Source: Dactylosporangium roseum
GTDB lineage: Bacteria > Actinomycetota > Actinomycetes > Mycobacteriales > Micromonosporaceae
DNA: 64,000 nt
Direction: 5' to 3'
NCBI RefSeq assembly: GCF_025264685.1
Contig: NZ_CP073721.1
Span: 124,001 to 188,000 of the forward strand
In this document: in pieces, positions 18,418-27,810 of the stretch
Numbering within the stretch: the stretch's first letter is position 1
Layout: every line of letters begins with the position of its first letter
Notes under the pieces: model-generated
Told to the model about the DNA's origin: nothing
The model's database searches: none
The model's input: only the letters and a program-made list of their open reading frames with translations
Position numbers and translations under genes: made by a program

Positions 18418-19874
18418 TTGAACCCATACTCTCTCCAGCGCTTGTCGACCCGCGCCACGACCTCGGGCGACATGACCATCTCTTCCGGCCAGCCGCGATG
18501 GTAGCCCTCGGCCGGGCCCTTGCGGGTGGCGTCGATGCCCGCCTTGCCGCCCCAGAACTGCTGGTAGGAGGAGTGGTCGAGATGGTCGACGGGGCCTTCG
18601 GTGAGCAGCAGATCGTGCTTGTAGTCGACGTTGCCGAACGCGCGGAAGGCCACCTCGGCGTAGTCGTGGACGTCGCAGTCGTCGTCGACCACCACGATGA
18701 GCTTCGACAGGGACAGCAGGTGGGCGCCCCAGATGGCGCTCATGACCTTTTGCGCGTGCTTCGGGTAGCGCTTGCGGATCGAGACGATCACGCAGTTGTG
18801 GAAGACCCCCGCTGCCGGCAGGTCGTAGTCGACGATGTCCGGAATAAGGATTTTGAGCAGCGGCAGGAAGATGCGCTCGGTCGCCTTGCCGAGGCCGTGG
18901 TCCTCCTGCGGCGGTTTCGACGTGATGATCGAGTGGTAGATCGGCTGCTTGCGGGTGGTCATGCACTCCACGTGCAGGACCGGAAAGTCCTCCACCGGCG
19001 TGTAGAACCCGGTGTGGTCGCCGAACGGGCCCTCCGGCAGCCGCTCGCCCGGCTCCAGGTAGCCCTCCAGCACGATCTGGGCGTTGGCCGGCACCTGGAG
19101 CGGCACGGTCAGGCAGTCGACCATCTCGACCCGCTCACCGCGGAGGAACCCGGCGAACAGGTATTCGTCGATGTCGGACGGCAGTGGGGCACTCGCCGCG
19201 TAGGCGACGACCGGGTCGGCGCCGATGGCGATCGCGACCGGCAGCCGCTGGCCGAGCCGCTCGGCGACCGCGTGGTGAGCGGTGGAGTCCTTGTGGATCT
19301 GCCAGTGCATGCCGAGCGTGTTGTGGCTGTGCTGCTGTAGCCGGTAGAGCCCCAGGTTGCGCTTGCCGGTCTCTGGGTGCTTGGTATGGGTCAGGCCGAA
19401 GTTGTGGTAGATGCCGCCGTCCTCGGGCCAGACCTGTAAGCCGGGCAGCCGGTTGAGGTCCACCTGATCGCCCTTGTAGACGACCTCCTGGCAAGGAGCG
19501 CTCTTCACGCGCTTGGGCGGCACGGCCTTGAGCTGCATGAGCTTGCCGATGCCGTCGCGGATGCCGGCCCAGCCCACCGGCAACTCGGGCTTGGCCAGCT
19601 CACCGATCCGGGCGCCGACCTCGTCGAGGTGCTCGACGCCCAGCGCCATGGCCATGCGGCGCTCGGTGCCGAACAGGTTGATGGCGACCGGCATGTCGCC
19701 GCGTGTCGGCCGGTCGAACAGCAGCGCCGGACCGCCGGCCCGGACCGTGCGGGTCACGATTTCGCTGATCTCCAGGTGCGGGTCCACCGGCACGGTGACG
19801 TGGTGCAGGTCGCCCGCCCTCTGCAGGGCAGCCAGGAATTCGTTGAGGTCCGCATAGGGAAAGCCGCGCGCCAT
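18414..19874 (-). CDS. UbiD-family decarboxylase (menaquinone pathway, MqnL-like)
   Basis: This 486-residue prenylated-FMN-dependent decarboxylase probably removes the carboxylate from a prenylated naphthoate in menaquinone synthesis. Family blocks seen: NEFLAALQRAGDLHHV, GPALLFDRPTRGDMPVAINL, YHNFGLTHTKHPETGKRNLG, EGPFGDHTGFYTP with the conserved Glu, and LIVVVDDDCDVHDYAEV. Length is typical. It needs the prenyl-FMN made by UbiX, whose gene starts 77 bp away on the other strand. Substrate assignment is from context. Confidence 0.92.
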   Translation of the reverse strand: MARGFPYADLNEFLAALQRAGDLHHVTVPVDPHLEISEIVTRTVRAGGPALLFDRPTRGDMPVAINLFGTERRMAMALGVEHLDEVGARIGELAKPELPVGWAGIRDGIGKLMQLKAVPPKRVKSAPCQEVVYKGDQVDLNRLPGLQVWPEDGGIYHNFGLTHTKHPETGKRNLGLYRLQQHSHNTLGMHWQIHKDSTAHHAVAERLGQRLPVAIAIGADPVVAYAASAPLPSDIDEYLFAGFLRGERVEMVDCLTVPLQVPANAQIVLEGYLEPGERLPEGPFGDHTGFYTPVEDFPVLHVECMTTRKQPIYHSIITSKPPQEDHGLGKATERIFLPLLKILIPDIVDYDLPAAGVFHNCVIVSIRKRYPKHAQKVMSAIWGAHLLSLSKLIVVVDDDCDVHDYAEVAFRAFGNVDYKHDLLLTEGPVDHLDHSSYQQFWGGKAGIDATRKGPAEGYHRGWPEEMVMSPEVVARVDKRWREYGFK

Positions 19875-19950
19875 GCGTCCATCTTGGCAACCCCCACCGA
19901 CAATTTCGCCGCGGGTGGGCGGTCATGCGCCGCATGGCACAGTTGTTGGT

Positions 19951-20586
19951 GTGACCGAGCAGCGCAGACCGTGGGTCGTCGGGGTGTCCGGGGCGTCGGG
20001 CACGCCGTATCCGGCGGCGGTGATCCGGGCGTTGTTCGACGCCGGAGAGCCCGTCGACCTCATCGTGTCGCGCGCGGCCCGGCTGACGATCCTCGACGAG
20101 ACCGGGATCTCCTTCCGTGACGCGCACTGGAAGGACGACCTGGCCGCCTGGCTGGGACGGCCGCTGGACGGCGCCGACGTGGCGTTCTGGCCAGCGGGCG
20201 ATCTCGCCGCCGGCCCGAGCAGCGGCTCGTACCAGGTGAACGGCATGCTGGTCGTCCCGGCGAGCACCGCCGCGTGCGCCGGCATCGCCATCGGCCTGTC
20301 CAAGGACCTGCTGCAGCGCGCCGCCGAGGTCAACCTCAAGGAGCGCCGCCCGGTCGTGGTGGTGCCCAGGGAGACCCCGGTGACCCGCAGCCACCTGGAG
20401 CATCTCATCGCACTGCACGACGCGGGCGCGGTCGTCCTCCCCGCGAGCCCCGGCTTCTATTCAGCCGGTGCCGCGGCGACCGCTCAACAGCTCGTCGATT
20501 TCGTCGCCGGCAAGGTCCTCGACGCTGCCGGCGTGCCGCACAGCCTCTTCACTCGTTGGTCGGGTGAACTCGGCCATTCCCGTTAG
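19951..20586 (+). CDS. UbiX-family flavin prenyltransferase (MqnM-like)
   Basis: This 211-residue enzyme makes prenylated FMN, the cofactor of the adjacent UbiD. The FMN-binding start VVGVSGASGTPYPAAVI is followed by NGMLVVPASTAACAGIAIG, then LKERRPVVVVPRETPVTRSHLEHL and LPASPGFYSA, all hallmarks of UbiX. I chose GTG 19951 because homology begins there; the open frame upstream (to 19873) is intergenic sequence. Divergent from ubiD; the 76-bp gap must hold both promoters. Its last 38 bp overlap the end of bldC on the other strand. Confidence 0.93.
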   Translation: MTEQRRPWVVGVSGASGTPYPAAVIRALFDAGEPVDLIVSRAARLTILDETGISFRDAHWKDDLAAWLGRPLDGADVAFWPAGDLAAGPSSGSYQVNGMLVVPASTAACAGIAIGLSKDLLQRAAEVNLKERRPVVVVPRETPVTRSHLEHLIALHDAGAVVLPASPGFYSAGAAATAQQLVDFVAGKVLDAAGVPHSLFTRWSGELGHSR

Positions 20587-20776
20587 AGGTGTCATCGAGC
20601 CCGTCGTCACCTTCGAGCAACGCCCTCACCTCGGACTCCCGGAACCGCCGGTGTCCTCCCGGGGTTCGGATGCTGCTGATCCGGCCGGCGGCCGCCCATC
20701 GCGTGACCGTCTTCGGATCGACGCGAAACAAGGCAGCAACCTCACCGGGCGTCAGCAGACGATCTCCCGTCTCCAC
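20549..20776 (-). CDS. bldC: BldC-like MerR-family developmental regulator
   Basis: This 75-residue protein is a single MerR-type winged helix with no effector domain, as in BldC. LLTPGEVAALFRVDPKTVTRWAAAG is the helix-turn-helix and SIRTPGGHRRFRESEVRALL the wing and following helix, closely matching Streptomyces BldC. BldC binds promoter repeats head to tail and delays development. The last ~12 residues differ from Streptomyces and overlap the convergent UbiX 3' end by 38 bp. Confidence in the family is high; orthology is from recall. Confidence 0.88.
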   Translation of the reverse strand: METGDRLLTPGEVAALFRVDPKTVTRWAAAGRISSIRTPGGHRRFRESEVRALLEGDDGLDDTSNGNGRVHPTNE

Positions 20777-20962
20777 GGCCCCTCCTTAACCCTGGGTGGC
20801 TCGCCGGGCCCGCGCACCCCCATGCTGCGAAGCCGAAAGCGCGAGTCATCCTGGGATGTACGCCCATTACAGCACCGCTCACGTGCCGTGTCCGGGAAAC
20901 GAGGAAATCGCACTTCTTGGGCAATTAGCCGTGCTAAAACGCGGGCCATTAGGCTTGCCGTG

Positions 20963-21418
20963 ATGGACGCGATCGATCGTCAACTCATCGACCTCCTTCG
21001 GGAAAACGCCCGACTTCCATATGCGGAGCTCGCCCGGCAGGTCGGGCTGTCCGCGCCGGCCGTGCACGAGCGAGTCGGCAAGCTCGAGGCCTCGGGCGTC
21101 ATCCAGGGCTACCGAGCGGAGGTGCAGCCCGAGGCGGTCGGCCTCCCGGTCACCGCGGTCATCGGCATCGTGCAGGACAGCAGCGGCGACACCGACGGCA
21201 TCCTCACCGCGCTGCGCGAGCACCACGAGATCGAGTCGTGCTACTTCATGGCGGGCGAAGAGTCGTTTCTCTGCAAGGCCCGCGTGAAGACCATCGGCGA
21301 CCTGGAGCGGCTGATCGTCGAGCTCAACCGGATCAAGGGTATCGCGCGAACACGCACAGCGATCGCGCTGTCGACCAAGTGGGAAGGTCGCCCCCAGCCG
21401 GCGAAAGACCGGCCTTGA
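20963..21418 (+). CDS. Lrp/AsnC family transcriptional regulator
   Basis: A 151-residue regulator. DRQLIDLLRENARLPYAELARQ followed by LSAPAVHERVGKLEASGVI is the N-terminal helix-turn-helix. The C-terminal RAM domain (GLPVTAVIGIVQ through TRTAIALSTKW) normally binds amino acids and sets octamer assembly. ATG 20963 is at the start of homology; the open frame runs back to 20468 only by chance. The gene it once controlled may be the decayed dehydrogenase just downstream. Confidence 0.92.
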   Translation: MDAIDRQLIDLLRENARLPYAELARQVGLSAPAVHERVGKLEASGVIQGYRAEVQPEAVGLPVTAVIGIVQDSSGDTDGILTALREHHEIESCYFMAGEESFLCKARVKTIGDLERLIVELNRIKGIARTRTAIALSTKWEGRPQPAKDRP

Positions 21419-21460
21419 CGGCATGCCGGCGCCGCAGACGGCCGCCCTCCGGCCGCCGGC

Positions 21461-21640
21461 CAGGAAGCCGCGGTCGGCACCGGCGGCGCCCGTAGTCCGG
21501 GCCGGGCGGTCGCCACCGGGCTCGCCCGCCGCGGCTCTGCGGCCTGCGTCGCCGACCTGGAGGCCGACGCGGCCCGTGCCGCCGAGTGGCTCCTCGACGC
21601 CTTCCCGCGCGCCTCGGCACCCTTCGCCGGTGCGATGGCC
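21461..21640 (+). pseudogene. Remnant of a short-chain dehydrogenase/reductase
   Basis: One frame reads QEAAVGTGGARSPGRAVATG and then LARRGSAACVADLEADAARA, which resembles an SDR N-terminus (TGGxxGIGxA nucleotide loop followed by the CVADxD strand end). The Gly pattern is damaged, there is no start codon in place, and the frame dissolves within 60 codons. It looks like an eroded SDR gene behind the Lrp regulator. The evidence is a short visual match only. Confidence 0.4.
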
Positions 21641-21679
21641 GCCTCGGTCGCGCGGGGCGGCGCTGTCAGCCCCGGAGGC

Positions 21680-22285
21680 TCAGGCGAGCGTCGCCAGGCC
21701 CGGATATTCGGTGACGTAGCCCCCCTCGTCCAGGTCGATGACGGCGGTGAAGTTCTCCGAGCTGTACCGCACCCGGCGGCCCTCCAGCACCTCATAGGTC
21801 TGGTCCACCGGCAGCACCGCCAGGCTCGGCAGCAGCACCCAGGCGGCCTCGATCGTCACCCGCGTGCCGGGTGCCGCTCGGTGCAGGCCCAGACGGCGCA
21901 CGGGCAACGTGTTGGTCAGCGGGGAGTTGTAGAGGTCGACGTCGAGCACCTGGTGCAGGCGGTCCGGCTCCTCGATGCCGGCGAACGGCGCACTGGGAAG
22001 CGCCCGCTCCAGGTCGCCCTGCTCGCCGGTGGTGACTCTCCAGCGGCCGGCGGCCCGCTCCATCCGCAGGCTGCGCAGCCAGCCGGCGCCCTCGGCGGTC
22101 ACCTCCAGCCGGGTGGTCGCCCAGCTCTCGTCGGTGTGCAACTCATAGCGGCACATGTAGAGCGAGTTGTCCGCGGCGAACGCGACGCCCTTGGCGTGCA
22201 ATCCCCGCCGGTCGTCAAGGGTGGCGAACTCACCACCGGTCGTGTCGGTCCTCTGCCAGGCAAACGCTCGTGGAAGCACCGTCAT
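21680..22285 (-). CDS. Putative glycolipid-binding domain protein (PF06475-like)
   Basis: This 201-residue cytoplasmic protein is almost one beta-rich domain. FAWQRTDTTGGEFATL near the start, YMCRYELHTDESWATTRLEV, then WRVTTGEQGDLERAL and the DVDLYNSPLTNTLPVRRL block match the pattern I associate with the 'putative glycolipid-binding' family, including the DIxxSPxTNTLPIRRL signature. The biochemical role of this family is poorly defined. There is no signal peptide and no operon partner. Confidence 0.65.
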   Translation of the reverse strand: MTVLPRAFAWQRTDTTGGEFATLDDRRGLHAKGVAFAADNSLYMCRYELHTDESWATTRLEVTAEGAGWLRSLRMERAAGRWRVTTGEQGDLERALPSAPFAGIEEPDRLHQVLDVDLYNSPLTNTLPVRRLGLHRAAPGTRVTIEAAWVLLPSLAVLPVDQTYEVLEGRRVRYSSENFTAVIDLDEGGYVTEYPGLATLA

Positions 22286-22356
22286 GCCCGGACGCTATCC
22301 GACCGGTACGACAAAAAGCGGCCCGCCGACGGCGGACCGCTCCTGCTGTCACATCC

Positions 22357-23661
22357 TCACCGGTGCCGGCGCGGCCGCCGATCACCGGACGAACGCGGCG
22401 CGGGCGGGCGCTGCACCCGCACGGGCACACCACTGGGCTGCCGGGCCCCGGTGACCTCGGCCAGCGCCGGGTCCCCGGCGCGCACCCGCAGCTCGGTCGG
22501 GGTCACCCCGGCCTTCGCCAGCAGTGCGGCGGCCCGCCGGCGTTGACGCGGCAGCACCAGCGACACGACCGTCCCGGCGGCACCGGCACGGGCGGTCCGG
22601 CCGGCCCGGTGCAGATAGTCCTTCTGGTCCCGGGGCAGATCGACGTGTACGACCAGAGAGACGTCATCGATGTGAATGCCGCGCGCCGCCACGTCGGTCG
22701 CGACCAACACGTTGACCGTGCCCTCCCGGAACTCGGCGAGCGTCCGCGTGCGCACCCGCTGCGCCTTGCCACCGTGCAGCGCACCGGCCCGTACACCCAC
22801 CTTGGCGAACTGCTCGGCCAGCTCGTCGACGGCGGCCTGTGTCTTCACGAACAGGATCGTGCGGCCTTGACGCGCCGCGATCGAAGCGGCGATCGCGAAC
22901 TTGTCGTGCGGGGGCACCAGCAACACGTGGTGGTCCATCGACCCGACCGACGCGACGGGCGGCTCGATCGAATGGGTCACCGGATCGACCAGGAACCGCT
23001 CGACCAGGGCGTCCACGTCCTTGTCGAGCGTCGCGGAGAACAGCAGCCGCTGCCCGGTGGCGGGTGTCTGCGCCAGGATCTCGGTGACCTCGGGCAGGAA
23101 GCCCATGTCGGCCATCTGGTCGGCCTCGTCGAGCACGGTGATCTCCACCGCCTCGAGCCGGCAGGAGCCGCGCTTGATCAGGTCGCCGAGCCGGCCGGGC
23201 GTCGCGACGAGCACGTCGACGCCGCGCTCCAGGGACCAGATCTGCCGGTCGTAGGGAACGCCGCCGACGGCCGTCTTGCAGAACAGACCCAGCGCCTTGG
23301 CGAGTGGGGTCAGCGCGTCGTTGACCTGCATGGCGAGCTCACGCGTCGGCACGAGCACCAGCGCCTTCGGCAGGTGTGGCCGCGCGCGGCCGGCGGCTGC
23401 GAGCCGGGTCAGCAGGGGCAGGCCGAACGCGAGCGTCTTGCCCGAGCCGGTGCGGCCGCGACCCAGCACATCACGGCCGGCGAGCGCGTCGGGCACCGTC
23501 GCGGACTGGATCGGAAATGGTTCGGTGATGCCCTCCCTGGCGAGCGCACGCACCAACTTGGCGGGCAGACCGAGACCGGCGAAACCGCCTCCGGGGGTTT
23601 CGACGAGGTCTTCGGTGGCAGCAAAAAGCGAGGGAAACGAGGTGGGGTCAGCGAGCAGCAA
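22357..23661 (-). CDS. DEAD-box RNA helicase
   Basis: This 434-residue ATP-dependent RNA helicase resembles the RhlE/DeaD group. Motifs in order: Q motif FPIQSATVP, motif I GRGRTGSGKTLAFGLP, Ia VPTRELAMQV, II VLDEADQMADMG (DEAD), III SATL, V ATDVAARGIHI and VI HRAGRTARAG. The C-terminus is a short basic tail (RPPAPRSSGDRRPRRHR) for RNA contact. The start is uncertain: TTG 23661 follows a GGAAGG site, with no ATG nearby. Likely roles are ribosome assembly or cold-shock RNA remodelling. Confidence 0.94.
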   Translation of the reverse strand: MLLADPTSFPSLFAATEDLVETPGGGFAGLGLPAKLVRALAREGITEPFPIQSATVPDALAGRDVLGRGRTGSGKTLAFGLPLLTRLAAAGRARPHLPKALVLVPTRELAMQVNDALTPLAKALGLFCKTAVGGVPYDRQIWSLERGVDVLVATPGRLGDLIKRGSCRLEAVEITVLDEADQMADMGFLPEVTEILAQTPATGQRLLFSATLDKDVDALVERFLVDPVTHSIEPPVASVGSMDHHVLLVPPHDKFAIAASIAARQGRTILFVKTQAAVDELAEQFAKVGVRAGALHGGKAQRVRTRTLAEFREGTVNVLVATDVAARGIHIDDVSLVVHVDLPRDQKDYLHRAGRTARAGAAGTVVSLVLPRQRRRAAALLAKAGVTPTELRVRAGDPALAEVTGARQPSGVPVRVQRPPAPRSSGDRRPRRHR

Positions 23662-23738
23662 CGAGCTGGGACCTTCCGATTGGAGAACGGTTCAGCCTAG
23701 CCGATCTCCATGGAAGATCCCGCATCGCGTGTCCGGGC

Positions 23739-26700
23739 TCACTTCTGCGGTACGCCGCTGAAGATGCTGTCCACGAAACCCTGGGCCAGCATGACCGCGA
23801 AATACCCTCCAGCGATCAGCACGATCACGATCACGGCGATGATGATCATTACCCGGCGATTGCTGGAGTTCGACGGTTCTTCTTCGTCGTTGTCCGCGAC
23901 CTGCGTTCCTTGACTGAGAATATGCCCGGTGAGTGAGCCGGAGTTTTCCAGCGGGCTCCCGCCGTCGGCCGAAACAGAAGGCATTGACTCGCCTGTCTGC
24001 CCGCCATACACAGTGCCGGCGGAGATTCGCTGGTTACGCGCCCACTTCCCGTAGCTTTCCGCCGAGCTGCCCACCAGTTGCGTCGCCTCGGACGGCTTCG
24101 ACTCGGCGGGTTCGGACCCGGCGGATTCTTCTGCGGAGTGTTCGGTCTCCGCCTCGGGCGGAGGAATGGCCGGGGGTTGCAGGTGCTCCGGCCCGGTGTG
24201 GTTGGATGCACCGGTTGCCGGATAGACCGTGCCCGGATTCCGGGGAACCTGCGGGTGCCCTTCTCGTTCGGGCCCGGACGACGGCGTCCGGTTCGCGGAG
24301 AACGGGTGTTCATAGGTCGACGGCGGCCAGGACGGAAGCGCCGGATCCGGTACTTCCGAAGCCTCGGCCTCCGCCTGCGCCGCACCCGGCGCGGACGGCC
24401 CACCGGTGGGCGACGCGCCCCAGTCGCCAGGCGACGCCGGCGCCGCGTTCCAGGCCTGCGGCGCGGACTGCGCGGAGCCGGGCGCCTGCGGCCAGGCATG
24501 CTCGTCGGCCGATGCGGGCGAGGCCGCTGGCGGCCACCCGTGCGCCCCGGACGGCGCCGAGGCGGGCGGTTGTCCCCAGCTCGGCGGCTGGTTCGAGGCG
24601 GGCGGAGCCGACGTGGGCGCCGGTGCCCAGCCCTGCGACTCAGGCGGGGCCGACGCCGGCGGTTGTCCCGAGCCCTGCGGTGCCGCCGGAGGGGCCGAGG
24701 CAGGTGGGGTCGACGTCGGCGGCTGGCCCCAACCCTGCTGGGCCGGCTGGCCGGCGGGCGGCGGCGCCCAGGCGGGCGGCGCCGAGGCCGGCGGTGGGGA
24801 CGCGGGTGGTTGGCCCCAGCCGTGCTGGGCGGGTGGTGCGGACGTGGGCGGCGCCGAGGCCGGCGGCGCTGACGCGGGTGGTTGGCCCCAGCCGTGCTGG
24901 GCGGGCGGTGCGGATGCGGGCGGCGCCGAGGCCGGCGGCGCCGATGCGGGTGGTTGGCCCCAGCCGTGCTGGGCAGCCGGTTGCTGACCCCACGCCTGCT
25001 GGCCGGGCTGACCCTGCTGGGCCGGTGGTGGCGCCCAACCCTGCGGCTGGCCGGGCTGACCCTGTTGGCCGGGCGGCGGGGCCCAGCCCTGAGCGGCCGG
25101 TGGTGGTGCCCATCCTTGTTGCGGGGTCGACGGCGACTGGTTCCACCCTTGCTGCGCGGGTGGTGGCGTCGAACCCTGCTGTGCGGGAGGAACAGACGCG
25201 GGCTGCTGGCCGGAGGAAGGCGGCTGTGCCCAGGCGGGCGGCGCCGAGGCCGGCGGTGGGGACGCGGGTGGTTGGCCCCAGCCGTGCTGGGACGGCGGCG
25301 CCGAGGCCGGCGGCGCCGATGCGGGTGACTGGCCCCAGCCTTGCTGGGCAGCCGGTTGCTGACCCCACGCCTGCTGGCCGGGCTGACCCTGCTGGCCGGG
25401 CGGCGGCGCCCAACCCTGCTGCGCAGGCTGGCCGGCTTGCCCTGCGAAGCCTGGCTGCCCAGGCTGCGGTCCGGCAAAGCCCGGCTGACCGGCCTGCTGC
25501 CCCGCGTAACCTGACTGCCCGCCCTGTTGGCCTCCGAAGCCCGGCTGCTGGCCGCCAAAGCCCGGCTGACCGGGCTGACCAGGCTGACCGGGCTGACCGG
25601 GGGCGGCCGACCAGGGCTGCTGGCCGGGCTGTCCCTGCTGGACCGGCGGCGGAGCCCAGCCCTGCGGCCCTCTCTGGGGAGCACCCGGCTGCCCTGCCTG
25701 CGGGGCCCAGCCTTGCGAGCCGGTCTGGGGAGCACTCGGCTGTCCGGCTTGCGAGGCCCAGCCTTGCGAGCCGGGTTGCTGACCGGCCCAGTTCGGCTGC
25801 GCGGGCTGGTTCCAGCTTGGCTGGCCCGGGGCCTGCGGCCACTGGTCCGCCGGCCGCGGTTGCTCCACCGGGGTCGACGACTGGCTGCTGCCCCACGGGT
25901 GCTCGGCCGACGGGGTCGTGTACGCGGGAGGCGCGGACACCTCCGACTCCGAGCCCTGCAACGGCGCCGGCGGGGAGGCCGGGCCGGGCTGCGGGATCGG
26001 CTCGGGCGGGGGCAGCGGGCCGGGGCTCGGCGGCTCCGGCTGCGGAATGGGCTCCGGCTGCGGTACGGGACCAGGCTGCGGCGCCGGCGGGAACGGCTGC
26101 GGGATCGGCTCCGGCTGCGGGGCCGGCGGGAAGGGCGAGGGCTCCGGCTGCGGGGTCGGCTCCGGCCGCGGGATCGGCGACGGCTCGGGGCCGGGGATCG
26201 GCTCCACCGGTGCGGCCGGCGGCTCGACGCCGACCTGCTCCGGCCCGGGCTGCCCGGCCGGAACCGCGGGGTCGAGCGGACCCGACGCCAACGGCGCGAC
26301 GCCCAGGTCACCGGCACGGTACACGCGGGGCGCCGCCGGAGCGCCTGCCGCACGTACTGCCTGGGCGGCCTCTTCGGCGCTCACCGTGTGCACACCGCGC
26401 ACGGACGCGCTGGCCCGAGCCGTGCCCGCGGCGACCACCGGCGCTGCCTCGACCTTGGGCTCGGCCGGGGCCGGGCGGTTCTGCACGGCGAAGGGGTGGA
26501 CCACGGGCGCCGGCTCGAATGCGGGTGCGGCGGGCTGCGCGGGGCCGTGCGAGGACGGGTGGTGTCCGGGTGCGGACGGCTCGAAGGTCGAGGCCGGTGC
26601 GCTCGACGGAATCTGATACGCCGGAGGTGCCGGTTCGGCGGCCGGGGGCAGGCCCGAGGAGTACGGCGGGGCCGGTTCGACGGGTGGCGGGGTGAACAGC

Positions 26701-27773
26701 GGGGCCGGTTCGGCGGGAGCCGAGGAGTACGGCGGGGCGGGTTCGGCGGGTGGCGGGGTGAACAGCGGGGCCGGATCCGCGGAGGCGGCCGCCGGTGCCG
26801 GCTGGGCGGAGCCGTAGGCGGGTGCCGGGTCGCTCGAATGCGGCGGCTCCTGCGGCGCGGGTGCTGTCCAGGGCTTGGCGAACGCGTCCCACGACGACTC
26901 GACCGGAGCGCGCGGGGTCCGCAGGCGACTGGGCAGCGGCGGTGGTGCGGACTCGGCCGGCACCGGCGGCGAGAACGACCCGGCGTCGGCGGGGTCCGAT
27001 GCGCTGGAGGGGCCCGCAGCCGGGGCGTCGACGTCGTCATCGTCGTCGACCGCGGCGCCGAAGCCATCGACCGGGGTCGGGCCGAACGGCGTCGGCGCGT
27101 AATCGGACGGTGTGTCGTCGAAGGCCGGGACGTTGGCGGGTGGCGGCGTCGAGTCGGTGGGCGGCGGACCGAATGTGCTGGCGACCGAGTCGAAGCTCGG
27201 CAACTGGTACGCCGGGGCCTGGTCGACCGCGGCCGCGATGACGTCCGCCTCCGGCTCTGCCGCGGCGGGAGGCTGTCCGGCCGGAGCCGGAGCGGCGTTT
27301 CCGACCGGGACCGGCGTGGCGTCGGCCGGATCGGCGCTACCGGCGTCGCCCGAGGAAGGCGACGGAGCCGGGGGAGGCGAAGAAGACGAAGACGTGTCCC
27401 CGAATGCCGCCATCAGCGCGGCGACCTCCGGGTCGTCCTCGGCGTCGTCCGAGCCGGTGTTCTGGAACGGGTCGGCCCCCGGCCACAGCGCCCCGTCGAC
27501 GGGGGTGGGCGGCGGCTCGTACGCCTCCGGGAGGGGTTCCTCCGCCTCGTCCACCCGCAACTCGGCGCCGACCGGCGGTGGTGGTGGCAGCGGTGGCAGG
27601 TCGCCGAGATCATCCGAAGGTTCACCCGCCCCGGCCGCGCCGGGTGAACCGCCGGACGAAACTCCGGAGGGTGTTCCGGACAAGGTCCCGGGAACGGACC
27701 CGGGCGAGGCTCCGGGCGAGGTCCCGGGCACCACCTCGTCACGTGTGTTGTCCCGCGTCTCCCGCTCGTCCAT
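23739..27773 (-). CDS. Giant Pro/Gln/Gly/Trp repeat protein with C-terminal membrane anchor
   Basis: A 1344-residue protein that is almost entirely low complexity. It has an acidic Pro-rich N-terminal third, a middle of PEP and PQP runs, then about 500 residues of imperfect repeats built from GWAPPPGQQGQPGQQ and GWGQPPASAPPASAPP units, a less biased stretch, and a single near-C-terminal transmembrane helix (VMIIIAVIVIVLIAGGYFAV) with a 20-residue outer tail. ATG 27773 has a GGAGGG ribosome site. It lies in the cytoplasm, tail-anchored. Comparable actinobacterial proteins are unstudied; a flexible scaffold at the division or growth zone is only a guess. The long open frames opposite it are compositional shadows. 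Confidence 0.8.
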   Translation of the reverse strand: MDERETRDNTRDEVVPGTSPGASPGSVPGTLSGTPSGVSSGGSPGAAGAGEPSDDLGDLPPLPPPPPVGAELRVDEAEEPLPEAYEPPPTPVDGALWPGADPFQNTGSDDAEDDPEVAALMAAFGDTSSSSSPPPAPSPSSGDAGSADPADATPVPVGNAAPAPAGQPPAAAEPEADVIAAAVDQAPAYQLPSFDSVASTFGPPPTDSTPPPANVPAFDDTPSDYAPTPFGPTPVDGFGAAVDDDDDVDAPAAGPSSASDPADAGSFSPPVPAESAPPPLPSRLRTPRAPVESSWDAFAKPWTAPAPQEPPHSSDPAPAYGSAQPAPAAASADPAPLFTPPPAEPAPPYSSAPAEPAPLFTPPPVEPAPPYSSGLPPAAEPAPPAYQIPSSAPASTFEPSAPGHHPSSHGPAQPAAPAFEPAPVVHPFAVQNRPAPAEPKVEAAPVVAAGTARASASVRGVHTVSAEEAAQAVRAAGAPAAPRVYRAGDLGVAPLASGPLDPAVPAGQPGPEQVGVEPPAAPVEPIPGPEPSPIPRPEPTPQPEPSPFPPAPQPEPIPQPFPPAPQPGPVPQPEPIPQPEPPSPGPLPPPEPIPQPGPASPPAPLQGSESEVSAPPAYTTPSAEHPWGSSQSSTPVEQPRPADQWPQAPGQPSWNQPAQPNWAGQQPGSQGWASQAGQPSAPQTGSQGWAPQAGQPGAPQRGPQGWAPPPVQQGQPGQQPWSAAPGQPGQPGQPGQPGFGGQQPGFGGQQGGQSGYAGQQAGQPGFAGPQPGQPGFAGQAGQPAQQGWAPPPGQQGQPGQQAWGQQPAAQQGWGQSPASAPPASAPPSQHGWGQPPASPPPASAPPAWAQPPSSGQQPASVPPAQQGSTPPPAQQGWNQSPSTPQQGWAPPPAAQGWAPPPGQQGQPGQPQGWAPPPAQQGQPGQQAWGQQPAAQHGWGQPPASAPPASAPPASAPPAQHGWGQPPASAPPASAPPTSAPPAQHGWGQPPASPPPASAPPAWAPPPAGQPAQQGWGQPPTSTPPASAPPAAPQGSGQPPASAPPESQGWAPAPTSAPPASNQPPSWGQPPASAPSGAHGWPPAASPASADEHAWPQAPGSAQSAPQAWNAAPASPGDWGASPTGGPSAPGAAQAEAEASEVPDPALPSWPPSTYEHPFSANRTPSSGPEREGHPQVPRNPGTVYPATGASNHTGPEHLQPPAIPPPEAETEHSAEESAGSEPAESKPSEATQLVGSSAESYGKWARNQRISAGTVYGGQTGESMPSVSADGGSPLENSGSLTGHILSQGTQVADNDEEEPSNSSNRRVMIIIAVIVIVLIAGGYFAVMLAQGFVDSIFSGVPQK

Positions 27774-27810
27774 CGTCGCCCTCCATGACCTTGCCCTGTG
27801 CAGGCATCAT

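Noticed and set aside
18418..18966. N-terminal extension of the UbiA protein
   Set aside because: That stretch is the UbiD gene in another frame; the GTG at 18417 overlaps the UbiD stop as expected for coupling.
23933..26695. Very long plus-strand open frame (about 920 codons) opposite the giant repeat gene
   Set aside because: It is Arg/Ala/Pro compositional shadow of the G/C-biased repeats on the minus strand, without a ribosome site or family motif.
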